Shown here in pieces: positions 1-7,786 of a stretch of DNA of 36,648 nucleotides. Positions within the stretch are counted from its first letter, which is position 1. Each line of letters begins with the position of its first letter. Below the pieces are notes generated by a model, which saw only the letters and a list, made by a program, of their open reading frames with translations, was not told where the DNA came from and made no database searches. The stretch comes from Gammaproteobacteria bacterium (lineage in GTDB: Bacteria > Pseudomonadota > Gammaproteobacteria > Ga0077536): contig JAIEQK010000200.1 of the NCBI GenBank assembly GCA_019747795.1, positions 1 to 36,648 of the forward strand. The letters run 5' to 3'. Made by a program: the position numbers and the translations under genes.

Positions 1-815
1 CGCTCGTTCGCGATCCCGACCGTGCCCGGCACCGTCCCGGCCAGCAGCAGCGGGCGCAAGGTCTCGATCGCGGCTGCGACCGCGGCGACGTCGGCCAGCC
101 GCGCCGCGAACGGCAGCGACTGGCGCGGCCGCGGCGCGAGCCACAGGCCGTAGCGGGTGACGATGCCGAGACCACCGCGGCCGCACAGCCCCTCGAGGGC
201 CGGGCCGTAGGCGTAACGCGTGCGCGCCCAGCAGTCGCTGCCGGGCAGCGCGCCCATGCCGGTGCGCAGCAGCGTGCCGTTCGGCAACACCGCTTCGAAG
301 CCGCAGTAGAACGCCTCACGCTCGCCCCAGGGCCCGACGCTCCAGCGGCCTTCGAGCAGCGTGCCCAGCACGGCGCTCGCGCCGTTGGCTTCCACTTCGC
401 TGCGGAACGGCAGCTCGCGCTCGCGCAGGTGCGCGTGGAGCGCGGCGTGGCTCACGCCGGCATCGAGCACCGCGCAGCCGTCGTGACGATCGATCTCGAC
501 GATGCGCGCGAGCCGGCTCAGATCGAGCAGCACCGCGGGTCGTCGGCCATCGCCCACCCGGGCGCCGTGGCCACTCGCGTCGGGCGTCCACCACACCTCG
601 TGCGCGAGGCGCGGCACCAGGCCGACCAACTGCTGGATCTGTTCGGCGCTGGCCGGCGTCACCACCGCGCGCGGCCGCGCGCGGCGTGTGAGACCGGACG
701 GCAGCAGGGCGCCGTAGCGCGCGCCTTTCGGCAACTCGCGCGCGTGTTCGGCGCCGACCACGGTGGCCAGGCGCGCCAGCAGTACCTCGAGCGGCAGGGC
801 GTTGTCGTCGGCCAT
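1..815 (-). CDS. FAD-linked oxidase, VAO/4-cresol dehydrogenase family (partial, runs off left edge)
   Basis: The reading frame stays open from an ATG at 815 to the window edge, giving about 271 residues of the N-terminal part. It matches the PCMH-type FAD-binding half of vanillyl-alcohol oxidase-like flavoproteins: an early segment ending in VVTPASAEQIQQLVGL, a WWTPDASGHGAR glycine region in place of the usual pyrophosphate loop, LLDLSRLARIVEID, then LDAGVSHAALHAHL and RGGLGIVTRYGLWLAP. It starts 4 nt after the stop of a homologous flavoprotein gene, so the two are translationally linked and may form a hetero-oligomer. The covalent FAD attachment residue and the C-terminal cap are outside the window. 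Substrate unknown; p-alkylphenols are typical of the family. Confidence 0.85.
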   Translation of the reverse strand, partial: MADDNALPLEVLLARLATVVGAEHARELPKGARYGALLPSGLTRRARPRAVVTPASAEQIQQLVGLVPRLAHEVWWTPDASGHGARVGDGRRPAVLLDLSRLARIVEIDRHDGCAVLDAGVSHAALHAHLRERELPFRSEVEANGASAVLGTLLEGRWSVGPWGEREAFYCGFEAVLPNGTLLRTGMGALPGSDCWARTRYAYGPALEGLCGRGGLGIVTRYGLWLAPRPRQSLPFAARLADVAAVAAAIETLRPLLLAGTVPGTVGIANE

Positions 816-819
816 GGTG

Positions 820-2406
820 TCAGTCGCGCTTACGGCCGCCGCGGCCTGGCCATAGTCCGGACTTGCCGGGCGCCAGCAGGCCGCCTGGATCGAGCGCGTC
901 CTTCAGGCTCTCGCAGGTGCGCAACCACGCCTGGTCGCTCCAGGCGTACTGCGCGGCGATGTCGTCCATGAAGTCGAGATGGGTGCGCAGGACGCCTTCG
1001 CCGCGCCCATCCGCCGCGGCCGCCAGCGCGCGATAGAGCTTGGCGACGCGCGCGCCGGCCTGCGCGTCATCGCGCGCGAACACCAGCAGGTGGCGATGGC
1101 GCAGGTCGCGAGGCCCGAGCTGGAACGCGGCGAGGTAATCCAGGCCATGCTCGTCGCACAGCGCCTGGTGGGCGCGAAAGGCCGCGAGCGCCGCATCACC
1201 GCGCAGCGGCAGGCTGGTGTCGACGTCGAGATGCGCGCCGGCGCCGACCCAGTCGAGCACGGCGTGTGCCTCGGTGCTCGCGACGCCGCGAGCGAGCGCC
1301 GCGTGCAAGGCGACGCCGGGCGCGGAGCCGGTGCCATCTTCGAACTCCAGGCGCGCGCCGGCCAGTCCACGCAGCGCTTCGCGCAGCGCCTGCGCATCGC
1401 CCGCCACGCTGTCCGCGGTGCCCGCGAACGCGCCGTGATAGTTCCACGCGCCGAGCCCGAGTTCGGCGCCGAGACGCGCGCGTGCCTCCGCGGCAAGCGG
1501 CCCCGAGTCGCCGCCGAGGCGGCGGCGCGTAGTCACCAGCGCTGCGTCCAGCAGCAGGTTCACGATGACTCCGCCCGGCGCCACCACGCCGTCCAGCAGC
1601 AGCGGGCGCAGGCGTTCGACCAGGACGCGCAGGTCGTCCTCGGCCGCCACGCTCACGCGATACGCGCGCAGCACCGCGGGTCGCGGCGTGAGCGCGAGCC
1701 CCAAGCGCGTGACGACGGCGAAATTCGCCTGGCCGAACAGACTGGCGGCGGGTAGTCCGTGGCGCCAGGGCAGCACGGCGCGTGGCTTGCCGCGCTCGCG
1801 CTCGCGCGCGCCGAGCCCGGTCTCGACCACGGTGCCGTCGGCGAGCACCAGCTGCAGGCCGCATAGATTGTCGAACTGTTCGGCGCGCGGCGTGTACCCA
1901 TGGCCGCGCTCCAGCAGGTTGCCGAGCACGCTGCCCCAGCCGGCTGCCGGCGGCGCGGCCGTGAGCGCGCTGCCGCGCCGAGTGAGCTCGCGCTGCAGAT
2001 CGAGATGGCTGACGCCGGGCTCGACGAGCGCGTAGCCGAGCGCCTCGTTGATTTCCAGCACGCGGTTCATGCGCTGCAGGTCGAGCATCACCACGCCCGC
2101 CTGGCGAGCGGCCGCGCCGCCGTAGCCAAGATTGCGACCGGTGGCGAGCGGCCACAGCGGCACGCCGCGGCGTCGCGCGATCTCGAGCACCTTCTGCACC
2201 TGCTTGAGATTGGCGGGTTGCAGCGCCGCGTGCGGCGCGCGGGACTGCGCGGCATCGGGCGCGAAGTCGTCGCGGTAGCGTGCGAGGCCTGACGCCTTGC
2301 CACTCAGCACCCACTGCGGCCCGAGCGCCGCGCGCCACTCTTCGAGCGCGGCGTCGAGCGCGCCCGCGTCGACGCGGGCTGGCGGCAGCGCGTCGCGTGG
2401 TTTCAC
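820..2406 (-). CDS. FAD-linked oxidase, 4-cresol dehydrogenase (PchF)/VAO-like
   Basis: This is a 528-residue flavoprotein, close to the length of PchF. The FAD-binding motif PLATGRNLGYGG sits near residues 86-97, followed by VMLDLQRMNRVLEINE and ALVEPGVSHLDLQREL. The C-terminus has the family signature KDALDPGGLLAPGKSGLWP. Family members oxidise p-hydroxybenzyl-type substrates and pass electrons to a cytochrome c or to oxygen. I chose the GTG start at 2406 because it overlaps the stop of the upstream Tat gene as GTGA, and because residues further upstream in the same frame look like out-of-frame coding. The next gene downstream is a paralogue. No CxxCH cytochrome is visible in the window. 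The substrate is not determined. Confidence 0.87.
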   Translation of the reverse strand: MKPRDALPPARVDAGALDAALEEWRAALGPQWVLSGKASGLARYRDDFAPDAAQSRAPHAALQPANLKQVQKVLEIARRRGVPLWPLATGRNLGYGGAAARQAGVVMLDLQRMNRVLEINEALGYALVEPGVSHLDLQRELTRRGSALTAAPPAAGWGSVLGNLLERGHGYTPRAEQFDNLCGLQLVLADGTVVETGLGARERERGKPRAVLPWRHGLPAASLFGQANFAVVTRLGLALTPRPAVLRAYRVSVAAEDDLRVLVERLRPLLLDGVVAPGGVIVNLLLDAALVTTRRRLGGDSGPLAAEARARLGAELGLGAWNYHGAFAGTADSVAGDAQALREALRGLAGARLEFEDGTGSAPGVALHAALARGVASTEAHAVLDWVGAGAHLDVDTSLPLRGDAALAAFRAHQALCDEHGLDYLAAFQLGPRDLRHRHLLVFARDDAQAGARVAKLYRALAAAADGRGEGVLRTHLDFMDDIAAQYAWSDQAWLRTCESLKDALDPGGLLAPGKSGLWPGRGGRKRD

Positions 2407-2951
2407 GCGCGCAGGAGACACCAGGACACCAGGAGACCCGGCCCGTCGCCGCGCGCGGCCAGACCGGAGACGGTGCGCGCGGTCGCCTGTTCGAGCGAAG
2501 CAGCGTGCGCGAGCCGCGGCGCGGCCGTCGCCAGCCATCGCGGCCACGCGTCACCCGCGTCCGCGAGCGCCGTGGCGAGGGTGCGTACCGCGTCGCGCGC
2601 GCCGCGGAGCGTGTGCCGCGTGCGTGCCGCGACCAGCTCGTGCCGACCTTCGTACACCGGGCGATAGCCGCGCGAGGCGAGCAGGCGGGTCAGGACGAAG
2701 ACCTGGGAATCGCGACCGAGCCCCACGCAGGCGGTCTCGCGCATGTCTTCCAGCGTTGCCGCGAGCGACGCGGCGTCCTGGTGGGCGCTCTCGCTGAGCC
2801 CGCAAGCGCGCGCGAAGGCCCGTGCATCCTCGCAGCCGCCGTCCACCACCACGCGCACTGTCGACGCTGCAGACACGCGCGCTCGCGCCAGCGCCGGCGC
2901 GAGCAGCGTGGCGCTGAGCGCGCCGGTCAGGAAGGTGCGTCGATCGAGCAT
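2403..2951 (-). CDS. Tat-exported protein of unknown function
   Basis: This 182-residue protein begins MLDRRTFLTGALSATLLAPA, a textbook twin-arginine signal (RRTFL) with an AxA-like region near residue 23, so it is probably exported folded to the periplasm. I do not recognise the mature domain; it has two cysteines in the first half (GGCED, ARACG) and is otherwise rich in Ala and Arg. Its stop overlaps the start of the downstream flavoprotein by 4 nt, and it lies 36 nt after an acyl-CoA dehydrogenase, so it is the middle of a four-gene operon. A role as a periplasmic partner of the two flavoproteins is inference from position only. Confidence 0.7.
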   Translation of the reverse strand: MLDRRTFLTGALSATLLAPALARARVSAASTVRVVVDGGCEDARAFARACGLSESAHQDAASLAATLEDMRETACVGLGRDSQVFVLTRLLASRGYRPVYEGRHELVAARTRHTLRGARDAVRTLATALADAGDAWPRWLATAAPRLAHAASLEQATARTVSGLAARGDGPGLLVSWCLLRA

Positions 2952-2987
2952 GCGCGGACCTGGCGGCGGCGCGTGAGGCCCATGGCC

Positions 2988-4124
2988 TCACAGCGTGCGC
3001 GAGATGATCTCCTTCATGATCTCCGAGGAGCCGCCCGCGATGCGGCTGACGCGGTGGCCGGCCCAGGCGCGCGCGATGGGGTACTCCCACATGTAGCCGT
3101 AGCCGCCATGCAGCTGCAGGCATTCGTCCAGCACGCGGTTCAGCGCCTCGGTCGCCTGCAGCTTGGCCATCGCCGCGTCGTTGGCGTCCAGCTCGCCCTG
3201 CATGTGCAGCGCGAGACAACGATCGACGAAGCAGCGCGTGACGGCCGCCTGGGTGTGGCATTCGGCGAGCTTGAAGCGCGTGTTCTGCAGCGCGAAGAGC
3301 GGTTTGCCGAAGGCCTCGCGCTGCTTGGTGTAGGCGACCGTGTTGGCGACCGCGGTCTCGAGCGTGGTGATGGAACGCAATGCGACGATGAGCCGCTCCT
3401 GGGCGAGCTCCTGCATGAGATAACGGAACGCGCGATTTTCTTCGCCGAGCAGGCGATCGGCCGTCAGGCGCACATCGCTGTAGAAGAGTTCCGAGGTGTC
3501 CTGTGCGTGCCAGCCGACCTTCTCCAGGTTGCGGCCACGCGAGAAACCGGGGTCGTCGCGCTCGACCACGAACAGGCTCATGCCCTTCGCGCCGGCTTCC
3601 AGATCGGTCTTGGCGACGGTGATCACGAGGTCCGCGATCTGGCCGTTGGAGATGAAGGTCTTCTGGCCGTTCAGCACGAACGCATCACCGTCCCGCGTCG
3701 CGCGCGAGCGCATGCCCTGCAGGTCGCTGCCCGCGCCCGGCTCGGTCATGGCGATGGCGCCGATCAGCTCACCGGCGCACATGCCGGGCAGCCAGCGCTG
3801 CTTCTGCGCCTCGGTGCCGTAGTGCAGGATGTAGGGCGCGACGATGCCGGAATGCAGGTGGAAGGCCGGGCCGGTCGCTTCGACCTTGGCGAGTTCCTCG
3901 ATGACGATGGCGGTATGCAGGAAGTCGCCGCCGGGGCCGCCGTAGATCTCGGGCACGAAACTGCACAGCAGTCCCTGTTCACCGGCCTTGCGCCACACCT
4001 CGCGACTGACGATGCCGTCCTTCTCCCACTGCGCGTGGAAGGGCACGATTTCCTGTTCGACGAAACGCCGCACCATGTCGCGGAACAGTTCGTGTTCGGG
4101 GGCATAGACGGTGCGCGACATCAT
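2988..4124 (-). CDS. acyl-CoA dehydrogenase, long-chain (ACADL)-like
   Basis: 378 residues, normal for the family. Motifs include TEPGAGSDLQGM (near 127-138), FVLNGQKTFISNG (149-161), and the C-terminal LHGGYGYMWEYPIARAW and GGSSEIMKEII. As in human long-chain acyl-CoA dehydrogenase, the usual C-terminal catalytic Glu is replaced by Gly, and a Glu is present in the helix-G motif AQERL (E243), the position of the catalytic base in that subgroup. It would introduce the alpha-beta double bond into a fatty or branched acyl-CoA, with electrons going to ETF. The start is the first of two tandem ATGs at 4124; the open frame continues upstream without homology. First gene of a minus-strand operon leading to the flavoproteins. 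Confidence 0.9.
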   Translation of the reverse strand: MMSRTVYAPEHELFRDMVRRFVEQEIVPFHAQWEKDGIVSREVWRKAGEQGLLCSFVPEIYGGPGGDFLHTAIVIEELAKVEATGPAFHLHSGIVAPYILHYGTEAQKQRWLPGMCAGELIGAIAMTEPGAGSDLQGMRSRATRDGDAFVLNGQKTFISNGQIADLVITVAKTDLEAGAKGMSLFVVERDDPGFSRGRNLEKVGWHAQDTSELFYSDVRLTADRLLGEENRAFRYLMQELAQERLIVALRSITTLETAVANTVAYTKQREAFGKPLFALQNTRFKLAECHTQAAVTRCFVDRCLALHMQGELDANDAAMAKLQATEALNRVLDECLQLHGGYGYMWEYPIARAWAGHRVSRIAGGSSEIMKEIISRTL

Positions 4125-4191
4125 GGCTCGGTGACCTGCGAATGGAATGGCAGCGCGACTATACGCCAGCCGGCGTGACGGCGGTGGCGCT

Positions 4192-4797
4192 TCAGGGCGC
4201 GCCGTGCACGACCAGTGACGCGAGCATGGCGTCAATCTCGGCATCGGCGCGCTCAGCGCCGCTCGCCGCGTCGGTGGCGGTGACCTGCACCAGCAGCTCG
4301 GCGAGCGGTAGCAGGGTGAGCTGGATGCGCGTCGCGATGCCGTCGGGACCGGGGGCGCGCAAGGTGGCGCTGGCCGCGTCGTGGTCCGCGACCCGCACGG
4401 CCTGCGGCCCGCGCACGACAGTGAAGCCCGCGTCGCGGCGCGCCGCTTCGACCTGGGCTTCGAGCAAGGCGACGGCCGAGGCACTGCCCGCCGTCGCGCG
4501 TCGCTCGACGCTCACGCCGAAAGTCGGGTTGTGACCGGCGTGGGGCGGTGCGTGCTTCAGCGCCGCGAATAGCGCGGCGGCGCCGCGGGGCGCGAGCGCC
4601 GCGTCGAGCGCATCCGCAGCGAAACGCAGGGTGTCGCCGTCGCGCTCGGCCTCGGCCGCACCGACGTAGGTCCAGCCGGAGGCGAGGCGCAGTTCGAGGC
4701 TCGGCCCCGACTCGGCGCTTTCACCGCAGCCGGCGAGCAGCGCCGCGAGGACGATGCAGTACTGGGCGAGTCGGGTGAAGGCGTGCGGTACGGTCAT
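4192..4797 (-). CDS. putative lipoprotein, unknown function
   Basis: 201 residues beginning with a basic N-region and a hydrophobic stretch ending in the lipobox LAGC (Cys24), so lipidation and membrane anchoring are expected. The mature part is Ala-rich and polar; I recognise no domain. It contains the phrases GWTYVGAAEAERDGDTLRFA and MLASLVVHG, which look like a small globular fold. It lies 67 nt upstream of the acyl-CoA dehydrogenase on the same strand and diverges from the luciferase-like gene. Expression as a separate unit or with the dehydrogenase cannot be decided. Confidence 0.7.
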   Translation of the reverse strand: MTVPHAFTRLAQYCIVLAALLAGCGESAESGPSLELRLASGWTYVGAAEAERDGDTLRFAADALDAALAPRGAAALFAALKHAPPHAGHNPTFGVSVERRATAGSASAVALLEAQVEAARRDAGFTVVRGPQAVRVADHDAASATLRAPGPDGIATRIQLTLLPLAELLVQVTATDAASGAERADAEIDAMLASLVVHGAP

Positions 4798-4926
4798 GGC
4801 GGTGGCGGGCTCGCGACTATCTCCATGATGCCCGAGCGTCGCGTCCCACGCAGCCGCCGCCGGACCCTATCGTCGCGCGCGCCCAGTGGTTATGCTCGCG
4901 GGCCGTCAACTTGGGAGGCGTACAGC

Positions 4927-5802
4927 ATGCGATTCGGTACCTACGGCGTTTTCACCTTCACCGACCTGCTCGATGCGCCGCAGCTCGCGACGCTCGCGGC
5001 GCGCATGGACGAACTGGGCTACTCCACGCTCTGGTATCCGGAAGCCATGGGCTACGAGCCCTTCGCCATCGGCAGCTACCTGCTCGGCGCGAGTCGCAAG
5101 TTGATGGTGGCGAGCGGCATCGCCAACATCTACGCGCGCGACGCCACGGCCGCGGTGATGGGCACCAACAGCCTGAACAAGCTCTACGGCAATCGCTTCG
5201 TGCTCGGCCTCGGCGTGTCCCACGCGCCGCTCGTGGCGGACTTCCGCGGCCATGAGTACGCGAGCCCGGTGAAGACCATGCGCGCCTACCTCGATCGCAT
5301 GGACCAGGCCTGGGCCGCGCTCGGCGGCGCGCCCGCCGAGAAGCCCGTGGTGCTGGCCGCGCTCGGACCGCAGATGTCGAAGCTCGCCGCCGCGCGCACC
5401 CTCGGCACCTTTCCCTACAACATCACGCCCGCGCAGGTCGCGCTGTCGCGCGCCGCGATGGGCCCCGATGGGGCGATCATCTGCGAGCAGAAGGTGTGCC
5501 TGACCGAAGACCCGGTGGTGGCGCGCAAGGCCGCGCGCGCGACGCTCGCGGTCTACATGGGGCTGCCGAACTACTACAACAACTGGTTCCGCCTGGGCTT
5601 CGACCAGAGCGATCTCGCCAACGGCGGCAGCGATCGGCTGATGGACGCGATGGTGGCCTGGGGCTCGGCTGCGCAGATCAAGGCCAGGCTCTCGGCCTAC
5701 CTCGACGCGGGCGCGGCGCAGGTCGTGGTGCAGCCGATACGCGCCGACGGCCAGCCGGGGCCCTGCTGGCAGGCGCTCGAAGCGCTGGCGCCGAACGCCT
5801 GA
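4927..5802 (+). CDS. LLM-class (luciferase-like) flavin-dependent oxidoreductase
   Basis: 291 residues with a TIM-barrel luciferase-like monooxygenase pattern: MRFGTYGVFTF at the N-terminus, LGYSTLWYPEAMGYEPF, VASGIANIYARDATAAVMG, NRFVLGLGVSH and the late region SAAQIKARLSAYLDAGAAQVVVQPI. It resembles the TIGR03620-type putative F420-dependent oxidoreductases; whether it uses F420 or FMN here is not shown. The start at 4927 has a GGGAGG ribosome-binding site at 4913-4918 with 8-nt spacing, and upstream in-frame codons lack homology. It is followed after 74 nt by a thioesterase on the same strand. Confidence 0.85.
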   Translation: MRFGTYGVFTFTDLLDAPQLATLAARMDELGYSTLWYPEAMGYEPFAIGSYLLGASRKLMVASGIANIYARDATAAVMGTNSLNKLYGNRFVLGLGVSHAPLVADFRGHEYASPVKTMRAYLDRMDQAWAALGGAPAEKPVVLAALGPQMSKLAAARTLGTFPYNITPAQVALSRAAMGPDGAIICEQKVCLTEDPVVARKAARATLAVYMGLPNYYNNWFRLGFDQSDLANGGSDRLMDAMVAWGSAAQIKARLSAYLDAGAAQVVVQPIRADGQPGPCWQALEALAPNA

Positions 5803-5876
5803 CGCAAGCCTTCGTCATCGCGCGTGGCGACGCAGGTCGCTCGCCACGCGCGCCGCCTGCTTTCTCCAGGACGCCC

Positions 5877-6278
5877 ATGACACCCTTGGTCGACTACATC
5901 GCGACGGGCCAGGAATTCTCCCGTCATCTCGGTATGGAACTTCTGTCGGCCGAGCCCGACCGCGTGGTGATGCGCCTGCCCTACGGCGAGCATCTCGGCA
6001 CCGAGCGGGTCAACGGCGGCGCCATCGCCTCCCTGGTCGACACGGTTGGGACCTGCGCCTGCTGGAGCCATCCGCGCGTCGGGCAAGGCTCGCGCGGGGC
6101 GACGGTCGGCTTCTCCATCAACTACCTCAAGCTCGTGGTGTGCTCGGACCTTATCGCCACCGCGCAAGTGCGTCGGCGCGGTGGCAGCATCTGCGTGGCG
6201 GAAGTGACGGTGGTGAACGAAGCGGGAGAAGAAGTGGCGCTCGCCACCATCACTTACAAGCTCGACCCGCGCGGCTGA
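5877..6278 (+). CDS. PaaI-family hotdog-fold thioesterase
   Basis: 133 residues, the usual length for a single hotdog domain. The central helix motif reads NGGAIASLVDTVGT (residues 46-59), equivalent to the HGG...D motif of PaaI-type acyl-CoA thioesterases, with Asn for the His and Asp55 retained as likely nucleophile or base. Other matching blocks are SINYLKLVVCSDLIATAQV and VAEVTVVNEAGEEVALAT. It would hydrolyse an aromatic or short acyl-CoA. It follows the luciferase-like oxidoreductase with a 74-nt gap and is followed by a palindromic repeat 20 nt after its stop. Confidence 0.88.
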   Translation: MTPLVDYIATGQEFSRHLGMELLSAEPDRVVMRLPYGEHLGTERVNGGAIASLVDTVGTCACWSHPRVGQGSRGATVGFSINYLKLVVCSDLIATAQVRRRGGSICVAEVTVVNEAGEEVALATITYKLDPRG

Positions 6279-6298
6279 GCGCCACGAGCAGGAGTCCC

Positions 6299-6385
6299 TG
6301 TAGGTCGGACTTCAGTCCGACATTCCCTTGCCGTGCCTGCAGGGCAATCCTGCGACTCGAATGTCGGACTGAAGTCCGACCTACA
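6299..6385. repeat. REP-like inverted repeat pair
   Basis: Two perfect 27-bp arms in opposite orientation lie at 6299-6325 and 6359-6385 with a 33-bp centre. Each arm contains its own palindrome, GTCGGACTTCAGTCCGAC. The same 27-bp arm recurs exactly at 20776-20802. The layout, paired imperfectly palindromic elements between genes, is that of REP/BIME elements mobilised by RAYT transposases; no RAYT gene is in the window. Convergent genes end on either side (6278 plus, 6410 minus), so it may also stop transcription. Confidence 0.85.
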
Positions 6386-6409
6386 AAGGATGGAGCGAGC
6401 TGACGCAGC

Positions 6410-7420
6410 TCAACCGCGTCGCGGCGGAAACACCGGGAAATACGTCGCGCGCGCCACCACGGTGATCCAGCGCAGCAGTTCCGAGAAGATGGTCGGCTGA
6501 CGCGCGCCGCCGGTGTCCGGCGCTTCGCCTTGCAGCGCGAGCGGCGCGGCGCGGGCGTAGAGCGCCGCGCAGCCGAGGTAATGCCCCTGTTGGGCGAGGT
6601 GAATGCGATTCACGGTCTCCAGCACGCGCTGGAAGAAGGCTTCGTTCATGCGCCAGCCGTAGCGTCCCTCGCCGCGGCCGAGCGACAGGTCGCCCATGCC
6701 CTGCCACAGCGGCGCGTCGGGATCGGGCGTGCAAGCGCTGGCCAGGCTGACGAAGGCGATGAGGCTGCCGCTGCCGATGCGGAACAGGAGCTCGCGTGTG
6801 GCGAGCCACAGCTCGTTCAGGGTCTCGCGATCGATGGGCGTCCCGGTCAGCTCGCGCCAGGCGCCGGGCAGTCGCCACAGGAGATTCCAGCACAGCGTGA
6901 TGGCGGTCGTGGTGCCGCCCATCACCAGCGTGGGCGCATTGGCGCCGACCGGCGAATCGCTCTCGTCGCGATGGGGAAGCAGAGTGCGCAGCGACACGTA
7001 GCGCTCCGCGTCCACCGCGTAGCGCAACGGGCAGCCCATGCCCGCGCCGCGCAATTCGGTCGCCCAGGTGGCCGTCGCCGCATTCAGCAACTCGCTCATC
7101 ACCCGCATGGGCGCGAGCACGCCGAGCGCGAACACGTCGTTGCCGGCCAGCGCGCGTAGCTCCGGGTCGCGTCGCGCATCGTCCAGGCTGCGTCGCGCGC
7201 CGTCCAGTTCGAAGCTCATGCCGAGTCCCTTCGGATCGGCCGCCACCAGGCGCGCAACCTGCGGCCAGAACGCTTCGATGTAGGCCACGCTCTCGTGGCT
7301 CGCGGCCACCGGCGGCGGCAGCGGCGGCTCGGCGTGATGGCGCAGGCGAGTGAACATCGCGTTTACCGCGTCCAGGATGAGTTCGACTTCGTGTTCCTGA
7401 GCGGCAGGGGTATCTGGCAT
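6410..7420 (-). CDS. hypothetical protein, unrecognised family
   Basis: 336 residues, no signal peptide or clear membrane span; one hydrophobic stretch is TLVMGGTTTAITLCWNLLW in the middle. Notable conserved-looking parts are GAGMGCPLRYAVDAERYVSL, RIGSGSLIAFVSLASACTP and a Pro-rich N-terminal third. I do not recognise a family. The frame is clean with normal codon use for the window, so it is probably real. It stands alone between a REP-like element and a terminator-like hairpin that closes an upstream short gene on the same strand. No strong ribosome-binding site precedes the ATG at 7420. Confidence 0.7.
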   Translation of the reverse strand: MPDTPAAQEHEVELILDAVNAMFTRLRHHAEPPLPPPVAASHESVAYIEAFWPQVARLVAADPKGLGMSFELDGARRSLDDARRDPELRALAGNDVFALGVLAPMRVMSELLNAATATWATELRGAGMGCPLRYAVDAERYVSLRTLLPHRDESDSPVGANAPTLVMGGTTTAITLCWNLLWRLPGAWRELTGTPIDRETLNELWLATRELLFRIGSGSLIAFVSLASACTPDPDAPLWQGMGDLSLGRGEGRYGWRMNEAFFQRVLETVNRIHLAQQGHYLGCAALYARAAPLALQGEAPDTGGARQPTIFSELLRWITVVARATYFPVFPPRRG

Positions 7421-7465
7421 GCTCGAATCCGGCTATGAAAGCGCGCGCGGGGCGCGCAATGAAGA

Positions 7466-7485
7466 AGGGCCGCTTGCGCGGCCCT
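7466..7485 (-). terminator. intrinsic terminator-like hairpin after the 23-codon ORF
   Basis: A perfect 8-bp stem (AGGGCCGC / GCGGCCCT) closes a 4-nt loop that reads GCAA on the minus strand, a GNRA-type tetraloop. It is followed on that strand by TCTTC, a weak T-tract. It lies 59 nt after the stop of the short ORF at 7545-7616 and 45 nt before the start of the 336-residue gene, so it could terminate or attenuate. Confidence 0.55.
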
Positions 7486-7544
7486 CCGTGAGATTTGCTA
7501 TCCGCGCACCGCGTCTGTCGGTCGCATGATGGCCGGAACCGCGG

Positions 7545-7616
7545 CTAGGCCGACGCTCCCGTCCTCGAACCAAGATCCAACGCACGCACGGATATCACGA
7601 TAATCTCACTAGACAT
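7545..7616 (-). CDS. short ORF of 23 codons with near-perfect Shine-Dalgarno
   Basis: An ATG at 7616 opens a 23-codon frame starting MSSEIIVISVRALD and ending GASA before TAG. It is preceded by AAAGGAGGTGATCC (7631-7618), a 14-nt complement of the 16S rRNA 3' end, with about 7 nt from the core GGAGG to the ATG. A promoter-like pair and a terminator-like hairpin bracket it, giving a predicted transcript of roughly 180 nt. The peptide is hydrophobic at the front (EIIVISV) and polar at the back. I recognise no family. It could be a real microprotein, a peptide precursor, or a leader peptide controlling the 336-residue gene downstream. Codon statistics cannot decide at this length. Confidence 0.5.
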   Translation of the reverse strand: MSSEIIVISVRALDLGSRTGASA

Positions 7617-7654
7617 TGGATCACCTCCTTTGCATTACCGTTGAACAGGGTTCG

Positions 7655-7684
7655 AGTATGGAGCGAACAGCGTCGCGAGGTAAA
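7655..7684 (-). promoter_or_regulatory. candidate sigma-70 promoter for the 23-codon ORF
   Basis: On the minus strand TTTACC (7684-7679) and CATACT (7660-7655) are 18 bp apart and would start transcription near 7648, about 17 nt upstream of the strong ribosome-binding site. Matches to consensus are moderate. Confidence 0.35.
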
Positions 7685-7786
7685 GGGTGGTGATGGGCGT
7701 TCGTCGCGCCATGCGACGCGCGCGCGGAATCGATGTCGACCAACGTGGTCGAACACCCGCACCCGCCATTCACGAGGAACCCACCG

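Noticed and set aside
7618-7631. GGATCACCTCCTTT on the plus strand, identical to the end of 16S rRNA, as a possible rRNA fragment
   Set aside because: No further 16S sequence lies upstream and the reverse strand gives a correctly spaced ribosome-binding site before an ATG, which explains it better.
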